Below are positions 58,483 to 64,000 of a stretch of 64,000 nucleotides of DNA, piece after piece. Within the stretch, counting starts at the first letter, position 1; the number at the start of each line of letters is the position of its first letter. The stretch is from Kitasatospora sp. SolWspMP-SS2h (GTDB lineage: Bacteria > Actinomycetota > Actinomycetes > Streptomycetales > Streptomycetaceae). The DNA lies in NCBI RefSeq assembly GCF_003259315.1, contig NZ_QLLT01000029.1:1-64000 (forward strand), read 5' to 3'. The notes below the pieces were generated by a model, which saw nothing but the letters and a program-made list of their open reading frames with translations, was not told the origin of the DNA and did no database searches. The translations under genes and the position numbers were made by a program.

Positions 58483-59662
58483 CCAGCTCCCGCTCCGCCT
58501 GCGCGGCGAGGGCGGCCGGCCGCTGCGGGTCGCCCACCTCACCACCGTCGACATGTCGCTGCACCTGCTGCTCGCCACCGAGCTCACCGTCGACGTTGAA
58601 CACGGCCTGCGCACCTACGGCATCAGCGCCCCCGGCCCCTACCGGGAACGGATCGAACGGATCGGCATCCGGCACCTCCCGCTGCCCTCGCTCACCCGCG
58701 CCTGGCAGCCGGCCGCCGACCTCGCCGCCGCCCGCGAACTGCTCGCCGAGCTGCGCCGCATCCGGCCCGACGTGCTGCACACCCACAACCCGAAGACCGG
58801 CGTGCTCGGCCGCGTCCTGGGCCGGCTCGCCCGCGTCCCCGTCGTCGTCAACACCTGCCACGGCCTGTGGGCCCAGGCCCACGACCCGCTCGCCAAACGG
58901 CTCGCCGTGCTCGGCGCCGAGGCGCTCGCCGCCCGCTTCTCGCACGCCGAGCTCTACCAGAACGCCGAGGACCGTGCCACGCTCGCCCGGTGGGGCGTCC
59001 CCGCCGGGCGCTCCCGGGTGGTCGGCAACGGCGTCGACCTCGACCGCTTCCCCGCCCCCGGCCCGGCCCGGGACGCCCTGCGCGCCCGGCTGCGCGCCGA
59101 ACTCGGCCTCGCCGAGGACGAACTGCTGGTCGGCGGGGTCGGCCGGCGGGTCGCCGAGAAGGGCATCCGCGAGTACGCCGAGGCCGCCCGCGCGCTGGCC
59201 GGCAAGGCCCGCTTCGTCTGGATCGGCCCCGACGACCCCGACAAGCCCGACGCGCTGCGCGCCGCCGAGGCGGGCGTGGAGTTCCTCGGCCCCCGCGACG
59301 ACATGCCCGCCGTCTACGCCGCACTCGACGTCTTCGTCCTCCCCTCCCACCGGGAGGGCTTCTCCCGCTCCGGCATGGAGGCCGCCGCCAGCGGCCTGCC
59401 CCTGCTGCTCAGCGACATCCGCGGCTGCCGCGAGATCGGCACCCACGACCGGCACCTGCTGCTCGCCCCGGCGGCCGACGCCGCCGCCCTCACCGCCGCG
59501 CTCGACCGGCTCCTCACCGAGCCCGGCCTGCGGACACGCCTGGGCGCCGCGGCCCGCCGCCGCGCCCTCGAACGGTTCGACCAGCGCGCGGTCGCCCAGG
59601 TCTCGCTGGAGACCTACGCCGCCGTCGCCCGCCGCCGCGGGCTGCGCTGGAGCACCGACTGA
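58475..59662 (+). CDS. GT4 glycosyltransferase (WbnK/PglA-like)
   Basis: A 395-residue GT-B enzyme. The acceptor domain has VAHLTTVDMSLHLLLATEL and DVLHTHNPKTGVLGR; the donor domain has GGVGRRVAEKGIREYAEAA and LPSHREGFSRSGMEAAASG (EX7E). Its pattern is like enzymes that add the second sugar to undecaprenyl-diphosphate-linked sugar. GTG 58475 overlaps the deacetylase gene by 8 nt, so it is translationally coupled. The 114-nt gap after it holds a CACCGCACTTG repeat. Confidence 0.88.
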   Translation: MPDQLPLRLRGEGGRPLRVAHLTTVDMSLHLLLATELTVDVEHGLRTYGISAPGPYRERIERIGIRHLPLPSLTRAWQPAADLAAARELLAELRRIRPDVLHTHNPKTGVLGRVLGRLARVPVVVNTCHGLWAQAHDPLAKRLAVLGAEALAARFSHAELYQNAEDRATLARWGVPAGRSRVVGNGVDLDRFPAPGPARDALRARLRAELGLAEDELLVGGVGRRVAEKGIREYAEAARALAGKARFVWIGPDDPDKPDALRAAEAGVEFLGPRDDMPAVYAALDVFVLPSHREGFSRSGMEAAASGLPLLLSDIRGCREIGTHDRHLLLAPAADAAALTAALDRLLTEPGLRTRLGAAARRRALERFDQRAVAQVSLETYAAVARRRGLRWSTD

Positions 59663-59689
59663 GCGTCCGCACCGCCGCCACCGTCACCG

Positions 59690-59757
59690 CACCACCACCA
59701 CCGCACCGCACTTGCACCACCGCACCGCACTTGCACCACCACCGCACTGCACCGCAC
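59690..59757. repeat. CACCGCAC/TTGCACCAC short repeats before the sugar transferase gene
   Basis: The words CACCGCACCGCACTTG and CACCACCACCGCAC recur between 59690 and 59757, giving a C/A-rich, G-poor plus strand. It lies in the only sizeable gap of the operon and ends about 20 nt before the start codon. It may reflect slippage; its effect on mRNA structure is unknown. Confidence 0.55.
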
Positions 59758-59776
59758 CAACCCAGTTGGGGGAGAA

Positions 59777-60463
59777 ATGAAGCGAGGGGGGGACCTCGCG
59801 GTCACTGTGCTGGCCGGGATCATCGCGCTCCCGCTCGGCCTGCTGATCGCCCTCCTGATCCGCGCCACCATGGGCGGACCGGTGATCTTCCGGCAGACCC
59901 GCACCGGCCGCCACGGCCGGGAGTTCGACATCCTCAAGTTCCGCACCATGCGCGACCGGCAGTACGAGGACGAGCCCGACGCCCCGCGCATCACCCGCCT
60001 CGGCGCGCTGCTGCGCAAGAGCAGCCTGGACGAACTCCCGCAGCTGTGGAACGTCCTGCGCGGCGACATGGGCGTCATCGGCCCCCGCCCCACCCTGCCC
60101 GAGCAGGTCGTCCACTACTCCACCCGCCAGCGCGGCCGCCTCGCCGTCCGCCCCGGCCTCACCGGCTGGGCCCAGGTCCGCGGCCGCAACTCCATCACCT
60201 GGCCCGAACGCATCGAACTCGACCTCTGGTACATCGAGCACCACGGCCTCGCCCTCGACCTGCGCATCCTCGCCCTCACCGTGAAGGTGCTGCTGCGCCC
60301 GGCCGGCATCACCGCCGCCGGCGGCGTCAACCCCGGCTTCCCGGCCCCGGCCCCGGTCCCGTCGGCCGCCGAGCCCGCCGTCCCGGCCGCGTCCCGGATC
60401 GTGCTGCCCCGGCAGGCCACCGCGACCGCGCCCCGGCTGGCCCCGGAGGAACTGCGCGGCTAG
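59777..60463 (+). CDS. Initiating sugar-phosphate transferase (monotopic phosphoglycosyl transferase)
   Basis: A 228-residue protein. The N-terminal membrane hairpin (about 7-32, VLAGIIALPLGLLIALLI) is followed by GGPVIFRQTRTGRHG, FDILKFRTMRD, KSSLDELPQLWNVLRGDMG and GPRPTLPEQV, all hallmarks of the PglC/WcaJ catalytic domain with its Asp-Glu pair. The enzyme moves a sugar phosphate from a nucleotide sugar to undecaprenyl phosphate, the first step of the glycan. The C-terminal 50 residues are Pro/Ala-rich and family-atypical. GGGGGAGAA lies just before ATG 59777. It is probably the entry point for the polymer made by this locus. Confidence 0.92.
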   Translation: MKRGGDLAVTVLAGIIALPLGLLIALLIRATMGGPVIFRQTRTGRHGREFDILKFRTMRDRQYEDEPDAPRITRLGALLRKSSLDELPQLWNVLRGDMGVIGPRPTLPEQVVHYSTRQRGRLAVRPGLTGWAQVRGRNSITWPERIELDLWYIEHHGLALDLRILALTVKVLLRPAGITAAGGVNPGFPAPAPVPSAAEPAVPAASRIVLPRQATATAPRLAPEELRG

Positions 60464-60532
60464 TACCGCGCCGGGTACGTTTCCGGTGACGGGCGATCAA
60501 CGAGGGCGCGGACGAGGGACGGAGAACGGCGC

Positions 60533-61150
60533 ATGGTGCTGTGGATCGCGGGCGCGGGCGGCGTCGGCCGGGAGGCGCTGGACGTGGCGCTCGCCGCGGG
60601 CGTCGAGGTGGCCGGGTTCCTCGACGACCGGCAGGCCGGGAGCACGGTGCGCGGCCTGCCCGTCCGCACCCCCGCCGAACTGCCGCCCGGCGCCGGGTAC
60701 CTGGTCGGGATCGCCGACCCGGCGGCCCGGGCCCGGCTGGCCGGGCTGCTGGACGCGGCGGGCGGCCACCCCGTGACCCTGGCGCACCCCCGGGCGATCA
60801 TCGCCCCCGAGACCGAACTCGCCCCCGGCTGCCTGGTGATGGGCGGCGCGCACGTCTCCAGCAGCGTCCGCCTCGGCCCGCACAGCCAGGTCCACTACAA
60901 CGCGACCGTCGGCCACGACACCCGCCTCGGCGCCCGCGTCACCGTCTACCCCGGCGCCAACGTCTCCGGCGCCGTCCGGCTGGAGGACGACAGCACCGTC
61001 GGCTCCGGCGCGGTGGTCCTCCAGGGCCGCACCGTGGGCCGCGCCGCCTTCGTCGGCGCCGCCGCCACCGTCACCCGCGACGTGCCGCCCGGCACCACCG
61101 TGGTCGGCACCCCGGCCCGCCCGCTGCCGCGCCGCGCTCCCGCCCCCTAG
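60533..61150 (+). CDS. NeuD/PglD-like sugar O/N-acetyltransferase
   Basis: A 205-residue protein. The N-terminal Rossmann-like part (LWIAGAGGVGREALDVAL) binds the sugar nucleotide; the C-terminal left-handed beta-helix (about 80-200) has the hexapeptide repeats and the conserved catalytic His in VHYNATVGHDTRLG. PglD acetylates the 4-amino group of UDP-bacillosamine precursor; NeuD acetylates sialic acid. The gene follows the sugar transferase by 70 nt with GGAGAA before the ATG. PglC, PglD and a DegT (PglE-like) are thus all in the locus, which favours an amino-sugar role. Confidence 0.88.
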   Translation: MVLWIAGAGGVGREALDVALAAGVEVAGFLDDRQAGSTVRGLPVRTPAELPPGAGYLVGIADPAARARLAGLLDAAGGHPVTLAHPRAIIAPETELAPGCLVMGGAHVSSSVRLGPHSQVHYNATVGHDTRLGARVTVYPGANVSGAVRLEDDSTVGSGAVVLQGRTVGRAAFVGAAATVTRDVPPGTTVVGTPARPLPRRAPAP

Positions 61151-61160
61151 GCTTCCGGGC

Positions 61161-61640
61161 ATGGGAATTCCTGCGTTTCTGGCGGACCTGCGCGCCGTGG
61201 TCGGGCACCGGCCGCTCTGGCTGTCCGGGGTGTCGGCGGTGGTGGTGGACGAGGACGGCCGGGTGCTGCTCGGACGGCGGGCGGACAACGGCCGGTGGGC
61301 ACTGATCAGCGGCATCATCGACCCGGGGGAGCAGCCCGCGGACGCCGTGGTGCGCGAGTGCCGGGAGGAGACCGGGGTGGAGGTGCGGCCCGAGCGGCTG
61401 GTCTCGGTGGCGGTCTCCCCGATGATCGAGTATCCGAACGGCGACCGCACCCAGTACCTCGACCTGGTCTTCCGGTGCCGTCCGCTGTCCGGCGAGGCCC
61501 GGGTGAACGACGACGAGTCGCTGGAGGTCGGCTGGTTCCACCCGGACGCGCTGCCCGAACTGGAGGACCGCCTCCTGGAGCACCTCGCCCGCGCGCTGGC
61601 CGGGAAGGACGAGGCGCACTTCGAACTGACGGCGCCCTGA
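61161..61640 (+). CDS. NUDIX hydrolase
   Basis: A 159-residue protein. The NUDIX box reads GIIDPGEQPADAVVRECREE and continues TGVEV, with the full GX5EX7REUXEEXGU pattern (about 52-74). It cleaves nucleoside diphosphates linked to another group; ADP-ribose or nucleotide-sugars are possible. It begins 11 nt after the NeuD-like stop and may be the last gene of that operon. A very strong hairpin follows. Confidence 0.88.
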   Translation: MGIPAFLADLRAVVGHRPLWLSGVSAVVVDEDGRVLLGRRADNGRWALISGIIDPGEQPADAVVRECREETGVEVRPERLVSVAVSPMIEYPNGDRTQYLDLVFRCRPLSGEARVNDDESLEVGWFHPDALPELEDRLLEHLARALAGKDEAHFELTAP

Positions 61641-61643
61641 ATG

Positions 61644-61687
61644 CCGGAGGGCGGGAGCGGGGTGCGCGCCCCGCTCCCGCCCTCCGG
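61644..61687. terminator. Perfect 19-bp hairpin between NUDIX and epimerase genes
   Basis: Arms 61644-61662 and 61669-61687 are perfect reverse complements with a TGCGCG loop. It fills the whole 51-nt gap between two convergent stops and can serve both strands. Confidence 0.92.
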
Positions 61688-61691
61688 GGCC

Positions 61692-62621
61692 TCAGAGCGT
61701 CCGGAACCAGGCCGCGGTGCGCCGCAGGCCCTCCTCCAGCGGGACGGGCGCCACGTCCGGGAACAGCTCGCGCAGCCGCGCGTTGTCGGCCTGCGAGTCC
61801 CGCACGTCCCCCGGTCGCGGGTCGACGTGCTCGGCGGCGACCGGCGCCCCCAGCACCCCGCCCAGCAGGCCGATCAGCTCCAGCAGCGAGGTGCGCGTCC
61901 CGAAGGCCAGGTTCACCGGCTCCGCGGAGACCACCCGGCGCAGCACCGCCTCGGCGAGCACCTGGGTCACCGTGCCGACGTAGGTGAAGTCCCGGCTCTG
62001 CCGCCCGTCCCCGTGCACCGTCACCGGCCGGCCGGCCAGCGCCGCGTCCAGGAAGGCCGGGACCACCGCCGCGTACGCGTGCCCGGCGGGCTGGAGCGGG
62101 CCGAAGACGTTGAAGAAGCGCAGCGGCAGCACGCCCAGGCCGTAGCAGTGGTGGTACGCGCCGAGGTAGGACTCGGTGGCGAGCTTGGAGACCGCGTACG
62201 GGCTCATCGGGACGGTGCGCATCGTCTCGCGCTTGGGCAGCTCCCGGTTCGCGCCGTACACCGAGGAGGAGGACGCCGCCGCCACGTACAGGCCGCCCGC
62301 GCGGCGGGCCGCCTCCAACACCTCCAGGGTGCCGGTGGCGTTCACCCGGTGGCTGGCCAGCGGGGCGGCGATCGACCGCGGCACGGACGGCAGGGCCGCC
62401 AGGTGCACCACCGCGTCGGCGCCGGTGAACGCCGCGTCCAGCAGGGCCGGATCGAGGATGCTGCCCTCGAAGAAGGCGACGTCCACCCCCGCCAGGTTGG
62501 CCTTGCTGCCGGTGGACAGGTCGTCCACCACCCGGACCTCCGCCACCTCCGGACGGGACGTCAACTCCCTGGCCAGATTGGCCCCGATGAACCCTGCCCC
62601 GCCGGTGATCACCACACGCAC
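61692..62621 (-). CDS. NAD-dependent sugar-nucleotide epimerase/dehydratase
   Basis: A 309-residue extended SDR. NAD motif VVITGGAGFIGANLA, catalytic SSSSVYG and YAVSK, and the substrate region LRFFNVFGPLQPAGHAYAAVVP, all as in UDP-GlcNAc/UDP-Glc 4-epimerases (WbpP/GalE type). It would make UDP-GalNAc or UDP-Gal, or a related sugar, for the surface glycan. GTG 62621 is used, with GGAGGGG upstream at a somewhat long spacing; GTG 62615 is an alternative. It is convergent with the glycan operon across a shared terminator. Confidence 0.88.
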   Translation of the reverse strand: MRVVITGGAGFIGANLARELTSRPEVAEVRVVDDLSTGSKANLAGVDVAFFEGSILDPALLDAAFTGADAVVHLAALPSVPRSIAAPLASHRVNATGTLEVLEAARRAGGLYVAAASSSSVYGANRELPKRETMRTVPMSPYAVSKLATESYLGAYHHCYGLGVLPLRFFNVFGPLQPAGHAYAAVVPAFLDAALAGRPVTVHGDGRQSRDFTYVGTVTQVLAEAVLRRVVSAEPVNLAFGTRTSLLELIGLLGGVLGAPVAAEHVDPRPGDVRDSQADNARLRELFPDVAPVPLEEGLRRTAAWFRTL

Positions 62622-62839
62622 GGCCGCGCACCACCCCTCCGGTCGGGCCCGGGGACTCCCCCCCACCGGGCCGATGCGGCCGACTCTAGCGGCGGCCCGG
62701 GGCCCGGCGGGCGGGAAACCCGCACAGTCGCCGCCAAACCGTCCCATCGGACACATCCGGGACGACAGACGACGGACGGCGCACCGGCACATCGGCGGAT
62801 CGGCTGACGGGCGAAGGGGCGGACCGGCCCGGCCGGGTC

Positions 62840-63382
62840 TCAGCGCTTCGGCCGGCGGGCGGTCTCCTCCGCCGCGTCCAGCACCGCCGCCAGGTCGCCG
62901 CCCGCGGTCGCGGTCGCCACCGCGGCCACCGCGCCCTCCACGAACGGGGCGTCCGCGAACCGGGTCGGGAACGGCAGGCCGTGCTCCTCGGCCGCCGCCA
63001 GCACCGCCAGCACGGTGCGGACCGGGCCGTCCAGGTCGCACAGCACCGCCACGCCGTGGCCCTGGTCGACCCGGCGGGCCGCCGCGGCCACCAGCACCGC
63101 GCTGCTGCCCGGGCCGTCCTCCAGCGAACCGCTGGCCGCCGCGACCGGAGCCGGATCGTCCGCCTCCGTCACGGCCAGGGCCACCGCCCGCACCGCGTCC
63201 GCGAGTTCCTGGCTGTGCGACACCAGCACCAGGCCCACCCGCCCGTGCCCGGCGGGCCGGGCGGGGCGCGGCACCGAGGGCGCCGGCGCGGTGACGGTGC
63301 CCGTCGCGGCGCCCACCGGCGGGGCCGAGGGCGCGGTCGAGATCGGGATGACGTCGGCGCGGCTGCGGTCCCGCTGGTCCAT
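62840..63382 (-). CDS. dhaM: DhaM-like PTS phosphotransfer (EIIA-Man fold) protein
   Basis: A 180-residue protein. The first 45 residues are low-complexity Ala/Pro/Thr; the EIIA-mannose fold follows with the phospho-accepting His56 in LVLVSHSQELADAV, then the GVAVLCDLDGPVRTVLAVL core. DhaM takes phosphate from HPr and passes it to the ADP bound on DhaL for dihydroxyacetone phosphorylation. The dhaK and dhaL genes usually lie beside it and are not in this window. ATG 63382 was used; a start at 63418 would add 12 unconserved residues. Family assignment is fairly secure, partner genes unknown. Confidence 0.72.
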   Translation of the reverse strand: MDQRDRSRADVIPISTAPSAPPVGAATGTVTAPAPSVPRPARPAGHGRVGLVLVSHSQELADAVRAVALAVTEADDPAPVAAASGSLEDGPGSSAVLVAAAARRVDQGHGVAVLCDLDGPVRTVLAVLAAAEEHGLPFPTRFADAPFVEGAVAAVATATAGGDLAAVLDAAEETARRPKR

Positions 63383-63695
63383 CGGCTGCTCCCGGTTGGG
63401 TGGCTGACTGCTCGCCACCCATCCTCACCCCGGCCGCCGCCCGGAGCGTGCTCCTGGGGCGCGCCCGGGTCGGCGTGTCCGAGCGGGACCACCGGGACCA
63501 CCGGGGCCCGAACGGTTCGAGGGAGCGGGCCCGTAGCACAGCAGCCGTCCCGGGAGGGCCGGATCGCCCCATCTGCCCCGTCCGGTGGGCGCGCCGGGCC
63601 GGAACGGCCGGGCCGGGGGCCGCGGGTGGCTAAACTTGACGCTCGACCACAGGCGGGACGACTCCGAGCGGGAGTCCGGGCGGGAGGGTGTGCGG
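63383..63695. other. 313-nt divergent intergenic region
   Basis: It separates the DhaM-like gene (minus) from the DUF397 gene (plus). The AT-richer GGCTAAACTTGACGCTCG at 63626-63643 contains a TTGACG box and is the best promoter candidate for the plus-strand gene, but no convincing -10 is seen. No gene is supported. Confidence 0.45.
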
Positions 63696-63941
63696 ATGAC
63701 GCCGGCAGAGGCGGCACGGGCGGCGGACGAGCGCCGCAAGATCGAGCTCGACGTGAGCGGGGCCGAGTGGCAGCACGCGCCCGGCGGCGAACAGGGCGTC
63801 CAGATCGCCTTCGTCGACGGGTACATCGCGATGCGCAACGGCGCGGAGCCGGACGGCCCGGCGCTGGTCTTCACCCCCGCCGAGTGGCGGGCCTTCGTGC
63901 TGGGCGCCCGGGACGGCGAGTTCGACCTGCGGAACCAGTAG
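63696..63941 (+). CDS. DUF397-type small protein
   Basis: An 81-residue protein. The pattern SGAEWQHAPGGEQGVQIAFVDGYIAMRN and FTPAEWRAFVLGARDGEFDL matches DUF397, a family found in great numbers in streptomycetes, often paired with XRE-type regulators (as in BldB/WhiJ-like systems). No such partner is visible before the window ends. GGGAGGG precedes ATG 63696. Role likely regulatory, but unknown for this copy. Confidence 0.8.
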   Translation: MTPAEAARAADERRKIELDVSGAEWQHAPGGEQGVQIAFVDGYIAMRNGAEPDGPALVFTPAEWRAFVLGARDGEFDLRNQ

Positions 63942-64000
63942 TCGCGAGCGCGGTGCCGGGGCGGTGGAACCGGCCGGTCCCGGGCCGCGGCGGCCCGCGC

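Overview
The window is about 64 kb of very GC-rich DNA from an actinomycete, most likely of the Streptomyces/Kitasatospora type. Signs are strong G/C at third codon positions, many GTG starts, and families typical of that group: an AfsR-like BTAD/NB-ARC regulator, a DUF397 protein, a MatB-type malonyl-CoA ligase, a Cds1-type cysteine desulfhydrase, GH18 and GH19 chitinases, a separate polyprenol-mannose synthase and a ROK regulator. GC content and taxonomy were judged by eye, not computed. About 55 protein genes are supported. I saw no rRNA, tRNA or CRISPR array, and only one insertion-sequence remnant.

Region A (1-33 kb) is mixed metabolism, secretion and regulation. It opens with the 3' end of etfA, then a secreted S53 peptidase, a MatB-like acyl-CoA ligase, a P-loop/NUDIX fusion, a DUF4184 membrane protein, a CMD-family protein and a geranylgeranyl-reductase-like flavoprotein. 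Two secreted chitinases (GH18 at 8-10 kb, GH19 at 14-15 kb) have near-identical DasR-type operator/promoter elements, so they look like one co-regulated chitin response. Between and after them are a uronate-dehydrogenase-like enzyme, an ArsR-type regulator divergent from an MFS transporter, a crotonase, a hexapeptide acyltransferase, an MFS/ROK divergent pair, a polyprenol-phosphate mannose synthase, a PhzF protein, Cds1, and a drug-efflux MFS divergent from a DUF4267 protein with two palindromic operators. The region ends with a large AfsR-like regulator, a broken IS5-type transposase, a beta-helix/AAA+ fusion protein, a MOSC protein and a Pro/Gln-rich protein.

Region B (33.5-62.6 kb) is dominated by surface-glycan genes. 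A tightly packed minus-strand operon (40.97 to 34.19 kb) encodes a Wzz/Wzc-like protein, a glycosyltransferase, a GNAT, a polytopic membrane protein and a DegT aminotransferase. Further glycosyltransferases, a TagGH/Wzm-Wzt-type ABC exporter with its own glycosyltransferase, an HpnB-like GT2, two polysaccharide deacetylases, an initiating sugar-phosphate transferase, a NeuD/PglD-like acetyltransferase and a sugar-nucleotide epimerase follow. Together they suggest synthesis, modification and export of a cell-surface polymer, possibly primed with an amino-sugar. Non-glycan genes are interspersed: mscL, a DUF4232 lipoprotein, a DsbA-like protein with one active-site Cys, a methyltransferase with an in-frame 18-bp tandem repeat, a secreted ParB-like protein, a racemase and a NarK-type transporter.

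Region C (62.8-64 kb) carries a DhaM-like PTS protein and a DUF397 protein.

Two structural themes run through the window. Convergent gene pairs are often separated by long, nearly perfect hairpins that can terminate both strands (408, 7894, 13696, 16963, 61644). Short tandem duplications of 15-42 bp are common at gene ends or inside genes (19687, 34145, 39169, 43826, 45677, 49609).
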